Position numbers and translations under genes: made by a program
NCBI RefSeq assembly: GCF_000192795.1
Contig: NW_007360636.1
Coordinates: forward strand, 1-64,000
Source: Vavraia culicis subsp. floridensis
Lineage: Eukaryota > Microsporidia > Pleistophoridae
Length of the DNA: 64,000 bases
Direction of reading: 5' to 3'
In this document: in pieces, positions 30,516 to 41,203 of the stretch
Layout of the letters: each line of letters starts with the position of its first letter
How positions within the stretch are numbered: position 1 is the stretch's first letter
The notes under the pieces: model-generated
Database searches by the model: none
The model's input: the letters and a program-made list of their open reading frames with translations, nothing else
Told to the model about the DNA's origin: nothing

Positions 30516-32212
30516 CGCAAGAAGGATCAGATGCCGTAAATGAAGAAAACACTTTTGATGAGACAGAGATGCGCACCTCTCCACGGACAGCATTGGTAGA
30601 TCATGATGCACCTGCGGAGCGTATCAAATGTTGAACGGCATGCATGCCACCGCTGCACTGCTCTTTCAGCATGGCGATGTGTTTGCCCGCAACAATGCCA
30701 CCACGGACCGTACGTCCGGATTGTAATCGTGCACAGGTTCAGGGCACATAAACATTTATTCCTCAATTGCAGTAGAAAAGTGCTTTGATTTAAGGTACAG
30801 GATCAGAAACATCCCTACAGTGCTACCCTACACGTTCAAGCTATCAGTATTTTGATTGGTCATCATTTGGTGTGAATTATTCTTGAACGTAGAACACTTC
30901 AATACCATTAAAACACCTCCTCTGCACCGCTCCATACTCACAGGCGAATCACCAACGAACTGCTGCTGACCGTGAAGTAGAGAATAGCTGGTTCAGAAAG
31001 TACAGAGCATCTACGGTATCACCGGTTCCTGTGGTCTTAAAATGCACCTCATTAATATTTGTGATCGCTAAAATCATTTCTTCTCGTACAGCATTAAAAT
31101 CACCAGCTTAGAAAACACCTGTAATTCAATTCGGCACCTCGTTCAGGCAGGAAAGAGGTTCTGTACGGGCACCTTTCCTGTGGTAGGTAAGCACAGTTAC
31201 AATCTTTGAGCACTTCCAACCGCTATCCTTTCATTCCACGATGCAAGGATAGCGGTTTGAAGTGCAGTAACGTGGGGATGTACGAATTATGTGCAGTGTT
31301 TTGCGTTGCTGTAGGTACATTTGGGTAAGCTTACATTGCTTGTCGTGCGATAGGTCTATGGTGTGAACTGTTCGTTACCTTTGACTTTTGGCTTGATCAC
31401 AGTAGTATGGAGGATTAGAGAGGCGTGTTTGAGGTGGAGTTGGGCGTGAGTACCAAAAAATGCGTTTTAGAAAAGAATACCTGTCCCAGTACAATACATG
31501 AATCAAATTTACCTATGTCACAGTTTCTTGGTATGTGTTTTTTACCAAATTAGTATTTCTTGGGTAACTCGGATGAAATACACTGCTTACGAGTTATTTA
31601 AGATACAAATACAATTTTTACCGTTTTATTTGAGCACTGTTCAGCGGTTCGGTATAGTTCATCATTTTTATTCTTCAGTTGTGTTTGAACTGCAGGCATG
31701 TCCATGTATTTTAACCCACACGCTAATGCCTAGCTGCAGGCATGTCCATGTATTTTAACCCACACGCTAATGCCTAGAACATGGCAAGGCAGGATCAAAT
31801 GACTTGTGTGTGAAAACCACCAATCAGCACTATTTGGTAGTGATAATAGAGAACATGGCAGAGAAAAGCGTAGTTTACAACAATTTACGGTGTTATCGTG
31901 CCGGATTGCGGAAGCCATCAGAGGATTGTTTTTCTGACCGTAACACCGGCATTTATTGCCAGTTCTTGGCCGCGATTGCTGCTCAGGATGGAAAGCGTTA
32001 ATTAAATTATCGCGAGGAAAGGCAGTGTCAGCGGCTATCGACCTTCAGCAGCAGAACGCTTCACAGCACTTTGCGAATTAAAACTGCTCCGTGATATTTT
32101 CTATCATTGGTACGTTATTGCCGCTTAACTCGTTGTTACTTTGAAACAGTATAACTAATCACAACACTTCGTCACACATTTTTTACTTTTAAGAACACAC
32201 GCGAAACGAAAC
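30516..32212. other. intergenic region with a tandem duplication
   Basis: 1.7 kb. It holds the 44-bp duplication at 31690-31777, listed separately. An 86-codon ATG frame (31498-31758) runs into that duplication and is not supported. Confidence 0.45.
31690..31777. repeat. perfect 44-bp tandem duplication
   Basis: CTGCAGGCATGTCCATGTAT... at 31690-31733 is repeated at once at 31734-31777 without visible change. It begins with a PstI-like CTGCAG. Confidence 0.95.
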
Positions 32213-32464
32213 ATGCACTTCTTTTCATTTTTTGTGCTGCTATGTGCCAAGCCGGACCGTAACATGGAGGAAGCAGAAAATGAACTGATAAAGAAAACAA
32301 ATGAACATCAAAGTGATGATGCTGAGAAGGATTGCCCAAAAATACCCGGAAGTGTGAGGGACAATTTGAATAATATGAACAAGTGCAGGAGCAAGCTTGA
32401 TAAGAAGGATAGCAACCTAAAACCACGGAAAACCAAGATTTATGGCGGGTCCTTCATATTTTAG
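32213..32464 (+). CDS. small possibly secreted charged protein
   Basis: 83 residues. MHFFSFFVLLCAKPD could be a short signal peptide, followed by a hydrophilic Lys/Asp/Asn-rich body with two Cys. The plan is like that of the gene at 11034. There is neither a clear TATA-like box nor a CCC motif at a standard distance, so this call is tentative. Confidence 0.4.
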   Translation: MHFFSFFVLLCAKPDRNMEEAENELIKKTNEHQSDDAEKDCPKIPGSVRDNLNNMNKCRSKLDKKDSNLKPRKTKIYGGSFIF

Positions 32465-33433
32465 CCGAGTCTCTGCTGTGTATGTTAGAAATAAAATAAA
32501 TTTTTGCGCTCCTTTTATACAAATTTGCGGCTGTAACAGAATTGCTTAGCATTTTGCCTGATACATTGTAATGTACGGGACATGGTCGTGGTATCATGAG
32601 AAATTATTTGGAGGAAGAAAACAAACAATTGTTTTACCTGGTGTACTGCGAACGATATTGGCAACAGCTAAACGGGTGAGATAATCACACTTTTAATAGC
32701 GTAGCGTTCAATTATGAGATTGCTACTTAAACAGGCAGATATTGTTTAAATTGAGCTTGAACACCTGGCAACAGCGGAATGCTCATTTATGTCGCTTTTA
32801 AAGAACTGAAGACAGCAAAGAATAGCATTTTTGTTGCAGATTAGAACGTTAATTCACAGTATCACAGACCAGAAAGGTATTTATTAGGATGTTATTGTTA
32901 TGTGAGGGGAATAAACGGTTTTGTACAGACTGCATTCACGGTATCGTTCTGTAAATGTCAAACATTCAAAAATCTGTAATAACACAAGCTCTGTGTCTCC
33001 GCTTGGAACATTATGGTTTTGAATTGCTTTACTTTACGCGTTTTGATTTGAACACGGATGACATGTAGAAATGCGCCATGCTACCGGTCAATGGAAGAAA
33101 AGCTCTTCATAATTTACGCTTCTCTATACTAACGTACCTCACGACAGCAATTATTCATAAAATTGATTGATAAAACGGTTCAATACGAGTTATGGTATTT
33201 GGAACGTCCTGATATTAAAGGTACTTGATATGAATTTGGTATGTGTACAGATTCTATGATAATGCTTGACGTACTACTTCGCTTGTGTAAACAATGTACG
33301 ATATGGCACGTGCTATTCATTCCCCATATGCTTACCAAATACACTCACATTTCAACGGTGTATTAGTCCTAATATGGCAACGTTCCAGATTGATTGGTGA
33401 ATAAATTTACGCTGCCCACGGACAGCTTTAAAA
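32465..33433. other. intergenic region
   Basis: No gene seen. CGTGGTATCATGAGAAAT at 32588-32605 reappears with one change at 34272-34289. Confidence 0.45.
33399..33406 (+). promoter_or_regulatory. TATA-like AT box of anchored protein gene
   Basis: GAATAAAT, 28-35 bases before ATG 33434. Weaker than the other TATA-like boxes. Confidence 0.3.
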
Positions 33434-34153
33434 ATGCTACCGGTGAAACAAATACTTACCAATCCATTCTTTGTTACCGTATGGCTGTTATTCGTGTCCG
33501 CTGTGTTCATTTTCTATTTTACGTACATCCTGCTAAAGCGAGAAAATTACCGGTTCGTACAGCGAATGAAAGTCGCTGAGAACTTCAACGATATTGTTGA
33601 ATTGTACTACAATTTGATGAAAAAGAGGCTATGCCATTTCTACGAGCGCTCCGACTATCCCACCGAAACCATTATTCTATCGCACGGCACCGAGATGAGC
33701 ATCCCGGAGACTCTGAGAATGAGGCAGTTCCTGAAGAAAGAAAGCTTTGATCGCCTTGACTACGAGTATTTCTCCAAAAAAATGAAGGAGTTAATACAAA
33801 TAAACTTTGATGGACACGATAAAAAGTGTATAGATGATGTGGGATGCTACAAAATACTCAAGCACAAAAACATTCTGCAAAGAGCGGTATCAAAGATGTT
33901 CCAGAACCTATTTATTTGCAAAGTTGATCGCGTGCTAGACTTCTTGTTCAGTGAGAGGAATGTTTGTAAAATTCATAAGGTGTTCATTGTGTACGTTCTG
34001 ACCGGCCGCAGACTCAGGTTGCACAGCCTTGGTATAGATTTCATCGATGAAATTGTTGTTCGCAATCAAGTTTTAGAGGTAGAGTTTAACAAATTTGAGA
34101 TGCTTTTCATGTGCAGCTACATATTTGGCAAGATATTCAGGAAAAGAAAGTAA
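33434..34153 (+). CDS. N-terminally anchored orphan protein
   Basis: 239 residues. One membrane span lies near the N-terminus (residues 10-34, NPFFVTVWLLFVSAVFIFYF). A basic, helical domain rich in Lys, Arg, Phe and Cys follows and ends RKRK. There is no signal cleavage motif, so a type II or signal-anchor topology is likely. No family is recognised. The gene stands alone between two long noncoding stretches. Confidence 0.6.
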   Translation: MLPVKQILTNPFFVTVWLLFVSAVFIFYFTYILLKRENYRFVQRMKVAENFNDIVELYYNLMKKRLCHFYERSDYPTETIILSHGTEMSIPETLRMRQFLKKESFDRLDYEYFSKKMKELIQINFDGHDKKCIDDVGCYKILKHKNILQRAVSKMFQNLFICKVDRVLDFLFSERNVCKIHKVFIVYVLTGRRLRLHSLGIDFIDEIVVRNQVLEVEFNKFEMLFMCSYIFGKIFRKRK

Positions 34154-35152
34154 ACGTAGTACTATAAATGAGTCTTTCAACGTTGCACTGCATACAAAAG
34201 CTTATGTTGTGCAACATTTTTGTAAACGTGTTAGTGCACTTGAATGTTGTCTTTTGAGTCTGCTGGTTGGCCGTGGTATCGTGAGAAATGATCTGCACAA
34301 CAACCTTAGGCCCTTAGTTTGGTGCAGATATGCGAAACAAACAATTTTACTTTTTCTCGAAGGGCCAAATAATTTATTCCACAAACTGACCAATCATATT
34401 TTGAGTTGCCTTTTCATTTATATGAATGAATGATGAGTTTCTTGAGACTCCGTGCAAGGATGGTGATAGCGCAATACCACAACTACAGCTTTCATATTTT
34501 CATGAAAATACGTATATTGCTCACCTTGCAACTTTCAGACCATACTATCAAACAAACACATTGTTCCTGCGCATGGTTAACCCGGCCAAGCAAAGTATGG
34601 CGGTAAAGCCGTAGCGGCATCCAAAGCGGGTGTAAAAGTTTTGGTTTTGCTGCAGCGGAAAAATAGAAGAGACATGGAATGGTAGGCTGGTAAGTACAAC
34701 GATGAACAAAGAAAATGTAGCTGTACGTTTCATTTTGTGTTGTAAGCGGAAATAGCACAGCTAACCAGCATTTCTGTAAATTTACTTACCTTTCCAGTTG
34801 CACCACCAGTTCATACCTCGGTACGGTCGATTCAGCGGGCAATAAAATATTCAAAGCAAGAGCAGTGCCCAGAAAATGCACTGATCAGAACGTATAACCG
34901 GTAGTAGTGCCATATCAAATTTATTTGTACGAATGCATGCGGTGCTGTGCGCTGCCAATGAACATGTTCTAAACAAATACCGTTCGTGTGGCAAACACCT
35001 GTGCTCGATACTATTCCGAGTCCGTGTACACCGTATCAAGCAGCACATACAACACGTTTTATGCTCCGTCACCGGCCAATCTGCTCCTACAAATTTTTTA
35101 ATCATTTTTCTAGAAGTTCCCGTTCTATAAAAAAGACATACCAACCCTTCAC
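34154..35152. other. intergenic region
   Basis: No gene supported. It includes the second copy of the dispersed 18-bp motif (34272-34289) and, on the minus strand near 34785, a GGTAAGT...TTTACAG string like a miniature intron with no exon frame around it. Confidence 0.4.
35126..35150 (+). promoter_or_regulatory. combined TATA and CCC signals of Hsp110 gene
   Basis: TATAAAAAAG at 35126-35135 and CCCTTC at 35145-35150 precede ATG 35153. This is the only gene here with a clear example of both signals. Confidence 0.5.
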
Positions 35153-37330
35153 ATGGAAAATTTCGGCATAGACATCGGCGATCACAAGACAGTCCTGACA
35201 GGGTCATCGCGCAACGGCCGCATACTCATAGACGAGCTTAACAAACGAACGATACCTACGTGGTTTCAGCTCAGTCACCCGCAACGTAAGTTTGGAAACA
35301 ATGTGGGCGGGTTCAAACGGCAAGATATGGCAGAGCGGTACAGGCACTTCACAGGTGACCAGAAGCTGCTCACCATGTACTTCTGCTACTTGCACAGGCT
35401 GATATTGCAGAACATGGACCGACAGCCCGTTGGTTTCAAGCCCAACGTAACGATTGGTACACGGTGCACGAGTCTTAAGGGGATAGGTGACGTGATGATG
35501 TGTGCGAGGGCGGCCGATCTGAATGTTGTGGGTGTGTACGACGACTTGACATGTGCTGCTGCACACCTGTCGTTGAAGGTAAAGGCACACGAGCGCTTCA
35601 TAATGATTGATCTGGGACACGCGCACAGTGCGATTGGTTGTTTTACGTTCGTGGATGGAAAGGTAAAGGCGAGATGCATCGAGCAGATCGAAGTGGGAGG
35701 GGGCAGTTTTGATGAAAGGCTGCTGTACCACATCCTTGAGCAGTGCGATCTTGAGAAGGAGGAGGTCGGCCAGGAAAGACGGGATGAGAACGGGATGTAC
35801 TGCGGTATAGCGGTGAACAGGACCGATTACAAACCGCACAAGTACAAGGAGACGTACAAATACCTCGTTCTGAGGGACACGGTAATATTAAAGCTGAAGA
35901 AGTATAAAATGATATTGAGCAACACTCCCGTGTTGGAGGATGTGCTGGAGGTAGGCGATGATTTGTACGAGATCCGGATAGACCAGAATGACTACCAGGA
36001 CATGATCAAGGAGTATATCGAAAGGATAGGTACGTTCATTCAAGAACGCGTTGAGGAGTATGTGAAGGACAGGAACTACTTTTGCGACTATGAAAGCGCT
36101 GTCGTTGAGGTTGTGGGTGGAAACAGCAACAACTCGTTTGTCAGGGAGATGCTTGATCAGCTGCCTGTAAAAGTAAGACGAAGCTGCGACAGCCACGAAA
36201 GTGTCGGCTTTGGTGCAGCCGTTGCCGGTGCACTGCCGTTCTATACCACGACCATGAGGGTCATGGACGCCCTGGTCGGTGATATACGGCTGAATGGCGA
36301 GGTGATTTTCAAAAATGGCGATTTTATGGAGAAAACAGTGGAGGTGAACCGTGAAGGAGACGAAATATTCTGGTGTATGGACCGCGATGATGCAGATGAG
36401 CACGAAGACGATGAGGACAAGGTTCTTAGGGTCAGGGCATCGGCAGGAAGTACGTTTACGTTCACTCATCTGGATGATATGTTGCTGGATGAAGCGATGA
36501 ATACGCCCTTTACAGCGGTGTTCACGAGAAATAAGCAGTTGCAGATCAAGGGGCACAATTTTGAAGCGGACTGCTCACATCTCCTCAAATTAGAGGAGGA
36601 ATTCCGGCAGCGAGAGATAGAAATAGAGCAAATCGGCAATCTCACCAATGAATACCAGCTGTACCTGGAGAAGCTCCAGGAAATTATGAACAAGCCAATC
36701 TATTACACGCTGTTCACCGAGGATGAGCTGAGCGATGTGTGTAACCTCAGCATTGAGTTCATGTACCTGCCCGTATGCGACACGTTGAAAGACGAGAAGA
36801 AGAAGGTTGGCGAGTACAACGACAGGATTGATAAGTTTGTCACGCGAATGAAGGAATTAATGGATTGCAAGAAGAAGGCAGTGCACGAAAGAATTGAGGC
36901 TAGTCTGAAGAACCTGAAAGAAGTAAAAATTTGCACGCCAGCGGTCTACAAACTGCAATCGAGGCTTAACGGAGACAAGGACCTGCTCAGCAAGTGTACA
37001 TTTGATGGCAATGTGGACATTCTGAATTTGGAGAAGCTGGACGAGGACATTGTTAGGATGGAACTTGAGATTGAAAAAGAGGTGAAGGAAAGGGAACGAG
37101 AAAAGGCTGAGAGAGAGGAAAGGGAGAGAATCGCGAAGGAGAAGCTGAGAGAGGCCAAGGAAGAGAGTGGAGAGAGTGCCAAGAATGACAAGGAGCGTTC
37201 CAATGAAAGTGCAGAATCAGGAAACAGTGGTACGGATGAAAACAAGAACGAAGATAAGGAACTAAAAAGTGATGTAGAGCCCTTGAACAGGGGTGAGAAG
37301 ACGAGGACAAATGAGAGGGCTGCTGGTTGA
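35153..37330 (+). CDS. SSE1: Hsp110/Sse1-type Hsp70-family chaperone
   Basis: 725 residues. Hsp110 proteins are nucleotide-exchange factors for cytosolic Hsp70 and hold unfolded proteins. The N-terminal ATPase domain starts FGIDIGDHKTVL. NKRTIPTWF is typical of Hsp110, and MIDLGHAHSAIG (about 150-161) is the phosphate-2 motif. VEVVGGNSNNSFVREML (about 319-335) is the adenosine motif, with N in place of the R common in Hsp70. The helical C-terminal region has the Hsp110-like NEYQLYLEKLQEIMNKPIYY segment. Residues about 640-725 are a highly charged Lys/Glu tail. There is no signal peptide, so it is cytosolic. TATA and CCC signals both precede the start. Confidence 0.85.
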   Translation: MENFGIDIGDHKTVLTGSSRNGRILIDELNKRTIPTWFQLSHPQRKFGNNVGGFKRQDMAERYRHFTGDQKLLTMYFCYLHRLILQNMDRQPVGFKPNVTIGTRCTSLKGIGDVMMCARAADLNVVGVYDDLTCAAAHLSLKVKAHERFIMIDLGHAHSAIGCFTFVDGKVKARCIEQIEVGGGSFDERLLYHILEQCDLEKEEVGQERRDENGMYCGIAVNRTDYKPHKYKETYKYLVLRDTVILKLKKYKMILSNTPVLEDVLEVGDDLYEIRIDQNDYQDMIKEYIERIGTFIQERVEEYVKDRNYFCDYESAVVEVVGGNSNNSFVREMLDQLPVKVRRSCDSHESVGFGAAVAGALPFYTTTMRVMDALVGDIRLNGEVIFKNGDFMEKTVEVNREGDEIFWCMDRDDADEHEDDEDKVLRVRASAGSTFTFTHLDDMLLDEAMNTPFTAVFTRNKQLQIKGHNFEADCSHLLKLEEEFRQREIEIEQIGNLTNEYQLYLEKLQEIMNKPIYYTLFTEDELSDVCNLSIEFMYLPVCDTLKDEKKKVGEYNDRIDKFVTRMKELMDCKKKAVHERIEASLKNLKEVKICTPAVYKLQSRLNGDKDLLSKCTFDGNVDILNLEKLDEDIVRMELEIEKEVKEREREKAEREERERIAKEKLREAKEESGESAKNDKERSNESAESGNSGTDENKNEDKELKSDVEPLNRGEKTRTNERAAG

Positions 37331-37695
37331 GTGGATTATTAAAGTTGTTTTTAGGGATGTGTTTTGTGAACTATAGGAACGGTTGTACAGGAAGTGTTTT
37401 ATTTACCATTTATAAGTTTTGCTGATGGATGATAATAAATGATTTTTGGTACAAAGCACAATTTTGTAAAAAATTTGGTAGGGGTGATCAAACGCGTTTT
37501 TAACATTTTATGTTAAAATGACCGTCCTATCCCGACATCAAGCAACGTATCCTTTTAAAAAATTTGGCAATGTGGATTATTGTGACGAAGATAACAACAT
37601 GCTATACTGCCATGATACGATATAATCAGCAAAATAAGGGTACTATCCGTTTCATACACATCAACATGATTGGTAAATTTTAATTAAAATAATAC
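37331..37695. other. convergent intergenic region, nothing seen
   Basis: AT-rich spacer between two converging genes. Confidence 0.5.
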
Positions 37696-38580
37696 TTACG
37701 GAGATATCACTGTGTTTTCGTTCTCGAGTGCGAATCTGACACTTGGCCGATTGGTACTGCTATGCGACTCTGATTGCTCAACATTAGCTGTTAAGGGCTC
37801 GTGATCATTTCCTGACTCATCTTTTGATTCATTTTTAGATGATTGATTTTCTTTGGTTCGCTTAGACTTGGAGCTACGTGATCGTTTTCGTTTAATTTTT
37901 CTTTTGATACAAAACAAGCCGCACGGTAACGCCAAACAGAGAAGCAGAAACAGAGCTATTGTGATGGAAAAAGTAAAATTCCAATCAAAAGGTGTTTGGT
38001 CATCTTCGCTTGGTCTGATCGTGGTAGTAAAGAGATCTGTCACGTTTCTCTGCGTGGTATTCCAATCCACAGCTTGGTCATCTTCGGTTGGCATGGTCGT
38101 GGTAGTAAAGAGATCTGTCACGTTTCTCTGCGTGGTATTCCAATCCACAGCTTGGTCATCTTCGGTTGGCCTGGTCGTGGTAGTAAAGAGATCTGTCACA
38201 TTTCTCTGCGTGGTACTCCAATCCACAGCTTGATCATCTTCGCTTGGCCTGGTCGTGGTAGTAAGAAGGTTTGTCACGTTTCTCTGCGTGGTACTCCAAT
38301 CCACAGCTTGGTCATCTTCGGTTGGTCTGGTCGTGGTAGTAAAGAGATCTGTTACGGTTCCTCTTGGTAGATAATTTGGTGTTGTTGCACTATCATCGTA
38401 ATCGTGAAGACTTTGCTTATTCTCATTTACTATTCCTTTAATAACGTCAGTTAACGGTTGATAAGTATGTGGCAGCTCATCAGGGTCAGGATATACATAG
38501 TCATACTCTGGAACGTCACCTCTTTCAGGATCGGATGCAATTGTTTTAATTATCTCTCTGAATGGCAATGGAGGATTCAT
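37696..38580 (-). CDS. Thr-rich repeat protein with one TM segment
   Basis: 294 residues. Five tandem copies of a 26-residue unit (RNVTDLFTTTTRPTEDDQAV + DWNTTQ) cover about residues 74-200. Each is rich in Thr and acidic residues. A membrane span follows (about 204-225, ITIALFLLLCLALPCGLFC), then a strongly basic stretch (KRKIKRKRSRSSKSKR) and a Ser/Glu-rich tail. The mucin-like Thr repeats suggest O-mannosylation outside and a cytosolic basic tail. There is no N-terminal signal peptide. CTATAAAAAC lies 29-38 bases before the ATG. Probably a cell-surface protein; function unknown. Confidence 0.7.
   Translation of the reverse strand: MNPPLPFREIIKTIASDPERGDVPEYDYVYPDPDELPHTYQPLTDVIKGIVNENKQSLHDYDDSATTPNYLPRGTVTDLFTTTTRPTEDDQAVDWSTTQRNVTNLLTTTTRPSEDDQAVDWSTTQRNVTDLFTTTTRPTEDDQAVDWNTTQRNVTDLFTTTTMPTEDDQAVDWNTTQRNVTDLFTTTIRPSEDDQTPFDWNFTFSITIALFLLLCLALPCGLFCIKRKIKRKRSRSSKSKRTKENQSSKNESKDESGNDHEPLTANVEQSESHSSTNRPSVRFALENENTVISP
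37980..38360 (-). repeat. 78-bp coding tandem repeat, five copies
   Basis: Units of 26 codons with few differences between copies (T/S, F/L, R/M/I and N/S switches). Boundaries are approximate. Confidence 0.85.
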
Positions 38581-39644
38581 TTTGGTGTGAGGTGCTTACA
38601 TTTTTTTGTTTTTATAGTTTCTACTTGCCTTCTTATAGAAATGTATTAATTTAATGCTCTGACAGCTACAAAGCCATCACAATTTCAACCAACAGGAAGA
38701 ATGCTAAGAACCTTCAAAATTTAATATTTTTGTATGGTTTCATATGAAATTCATCGTTACACCACCAAGTAATTCGTAGGTTGAAATGCAACGTAATTAA
38801 ATTTTACAGCAGCAATTCTAAAAAAGATTGACAAATATTTCGGATGTACCAGGGCGATAAATAGTAAAATGTTGTGTCCTAGCGCGTGTTATCATAGTAT
38901 TTGTGGCGTACTTGAAAATGAATGTGCAGGTATTATTTATTGGTATATGTTCGCTTTTTTCTCTGTCAAATTTTGATATATGTCAAAAACTTTATTTCCA
39001 AATATGTTGTGGGTTCGTCAAATTTTTTTGACCTATATTTTTCAGACTCGATCATGGCATTTGCTAAGTAAACGAAATGTGTGCGATTGCAGGATGCTAT
39101 GGTGTATTTAAACACGTAAATGTGTGCCACTACGAAATATCAAGATTGTATCAAAATATCGATCGTGTAGTGCTTAACTGTTAGTTATAAACGAATAAAT
39201 CAATAAAAGTATAATTATTGTAAAAAAGAACACATTTTATACAAACAATGGAGTAAATGAGCGCCGTTGAGACTTTAGACTAAAATTTAAGCTAATTCAA
39301 AAATAATTTAGTAAAATAGCTAAAGACATAAGCAGTAAAGAATTGTATGCCATTTAAATAGATTGATGCAACTAACTATCCTCTGGTGAAAACTAATTAG
39401 GAAGATTTGTTTGATTCACAAGTAAAGAAATTGCTATATTAACAGTGAAAAGTACATATTAATAGACTAATTCGATTTATTGTATTTATACATGGACTCA
39501 CTGTAGAAAAAATTTGATTTGACTTTGTTGATTGATACTACGCTCAATTAAATGGTCAGGTATACACGTTGACCAGAACAAGGTCGATCCAAGTTCATGC
39601 CTCAGCTGCAATCGCGTTTAAGGTAACGAACAATAGAAATTTAT
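38581..39644. other. AT-rich intergenic region, no gene seen
   Basis: About 1.1 kb, strongly AT-rich. No repeat array or ORF is worth listing. Confidence 0.5.
38609..38618 (-). promoter_or_regulatory. TATA box of Thr-rich repeat gene
   Basis: CTATAAAAAC on the minus strand, 29-38 bases before ATG 38580. Confidence 0.45.
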
Positions 39645-39977
39645 TTAAAGCTCTGTAACTTGCATAGTTTGAGTGGAAGTTGATCCTTTTTCCGATGTTG
39701 ATGAACATTCCCTGTTACCGGTATCTAACATGAACTCTCTGGATCTTTGATTACCAACGTTGCTGAGCTTTCTCATTTTATGGTAGATACAAGCTATCAT
39801 GCTGAGCAGAACCAAATACAAAAGAAAAAACGCGATAATAGTCAATATAATGCTAGCGTGGCTTGTATTTGGTTCGTGGTACATTACATCGGAGGTATTG
39901 GCTGTTGTGCCACCAAACTCAGGGATTGATGGAACACTTTGTGTGACATTTCTCGTACTTTGAGTATAATTTGGCAT
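39645..39977 (-). CDS. small single-TM protein with Thr/Asn-rich head
   Basis: 110 residues from the first ATG of the frame; the frame extends upstream only with non-ATG codons. The head (1-40) is Thr/Ser/Asn-rich with RNVT as in the neighbour at 37696. One span follows (about 42-64, ASIILTIIAFFLLYLVLLSM), then a basic stop (KMRK) and a Ser/Thr-rich tail. Layout and the RNVT motif suggest distant relation to the adjacent repeat protein. TATAAAAA lies 20-27 bases before the ATG. Confidence 0.6.
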   Translation of the reverse strand: MPNYTQSTRNVTQSVPSIPEFGGTTANTSDVMYHEPNTSHASIILTIIAFFLLYLVLLSMIACIYHKMRKLSNVGNQRSREFMLDTGNRECSSTSEKGSTSTQTMQVTEL

Positions 39978-40435
39978 GGAGGTTTTTCTGAAAGTTTTTT
40001 TATATCCTTGACATCGCACTGACAGGCATTGTCTCAAAATGCTCCTGTTTCTATTTTGAGCTCACATCTATACAAAAGCATGTAACACCGATTCATTGAT
40101 GACTTATTGCTGTAGAACACGTCTGTTGAGGAACATATTGATACATAATATGCTTTGTTGTCACCGCACAGGAGAGTTCATACAGGTTAGTTACCACAAG
40201 AAATGTTCTATAAATGATCGTGATCAAAAGATGACATAACTATGAGTTCTCGTCGCACGATTAGGTATTTTTGTAGTTTGGAATGGTACCTATCCCGAAG
40301 TATATTGCAATATCAAATCAACTCTTTCAAATGCTGTTCTTAAATTTATGAGCAACGTTACGTAGTGGAGTGCCCACGCTTGTATGACCCTATTTCATAT
40401 CAAAAAAATTCACATCATAAGCCACGTTTAATTTC
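39978..40435. other. intergenic region, only the upstream TATA box seen
   Basis: A spacer between two minus-strand genes of the membrane-protein cluster. Confidence 0.5.
39997..40004 (-). promoter_or_regulatory. TATA box of small TM protein gene
   Basis: TATAAAAA on the minus strand, 20-27 bases before ATG 39977. It supports the ATG over the upstream TTG. Confidence 0.5.
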
Positions 40436-41173
40436 TCAGTATTTTCCCAATGAATCAACTTTCTTAATCTTTAAATAGTTCTGATAGAATTTTATACTTC
40501 CTGTAAAGATAACACCTGCTAACAGGAACACTATTCCAGCCAAAATCATTCTCAACTTATCTTCCTTTCCGTTTCTAGGCACTACTCGTCCACTTACATC
40601 AAGATTAACAACCTTGTGTTTCCCATCGCTCACCACACGCTTCTTTATAACGATCAATTCTCTAAACTTGTCATGGTCGATGTTCGTGTTACGCACGTTG
40701 TAAATCGAGTTTGTCAACTTTTTGTTCAAGTCCTTGCTTATATCGTTGAACTCCCTCGAGAGAATCTTCGGAAGCGAGTTCTTCGTCGCAAACAGGATAC
40801 TACGAGAGAAGCTCTGCTGAAGTGGATACGTTGCGAGTTGGTTATAGCGGATGTTCTTGGTGAGGGGGGATAGCTTGTATGCCAACGGGGTAGTATATGG
40901 GTTGTTGAATGTATCCTTGTATTCGCTGTATCCATCGTATTCTTTGAAGTCGTCGTAGTCGACATTTTCCTTCATATCATCATATTCCTTGCTATCTTTA
41001 AAACCGTTTTCAAAGTCCTTGTCCCAGTCTTCCTTTTCATACTCTCTGACACTATCCTTGTCGTAGTTCGTCAGGAGCCCTTTCTTGTCGTATCCGTAAT
41101 AGACATCGTTTTTCATAAAATTGGGATCATAGATGCTCTCTAAGCAAGCAGCCATGTTAATGAGCAGCAGCAT
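40436..41173 (-). CDS. type I membrane protein with Asp/Tyr-rich region
   Basis: 245 residues. A short signal peptide (MLLLINMAACLES) is followed by an unusual Asp/Glu/Lys/Tyr-rich section, residues about 14-90, with loose repeats such as EYEKEDWDKDFENG, KEYDDMKENVDYDDFKEYDG and YSEYKD. A more ordinary domain with basic and Asn residues follows. A span near the C-terminus (about 207-230, MILAGIVFLLAGVIFTGSI) gives a type I topology with a short Lys-rich tail. The acidic tyrosine-rich region could bind cations or form di-tyrosine links. No family is recognised. Confidence 0.65.
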   Translation of the reverse strand: MLLLINMAACLESIYDPNFMKNDVYYGYDKKGLLTNYDKDSVREYEKEDWDKDFENGFKDSKEYDDMKENVDYDDFKEYDGYSEYKDTFNNPYTTPLAYKLSPLTKNIRYNQLATYPLQQSFSRSILFATKNSLPKILSREFNDISKDLNKKLTNSIYNVRNTNIDHDKFRELIVIKKRVVSDGKHKVVNLDVSGRVVPRNGKEDKLRMILAGIVFLLAGVIFTGSIKFYQNYLKIKKVDSLGKY

Positions 41174-41191
41174 GTATTGGAACTGTAGCTT

Positions 41192-41203
41192 CCTTTTATT
41201 ATA
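41192..41203 (-). promoter_or_regulatory. TATA-like box of Asp/Tyr-rich protein gene
   Basis: TATAATAAAAGG on the minus strand, 19-30 bases before ATG 41173. Confidence 0.45.

Noticed and set aside
30359..30634. 91-codon plus-strand frame after the phosphatase
   Set aside because: Overlaps the 3' part of the phosphatase in another frame; a frameshifted extension is not supported, since the normal phosphatase core is already complete.
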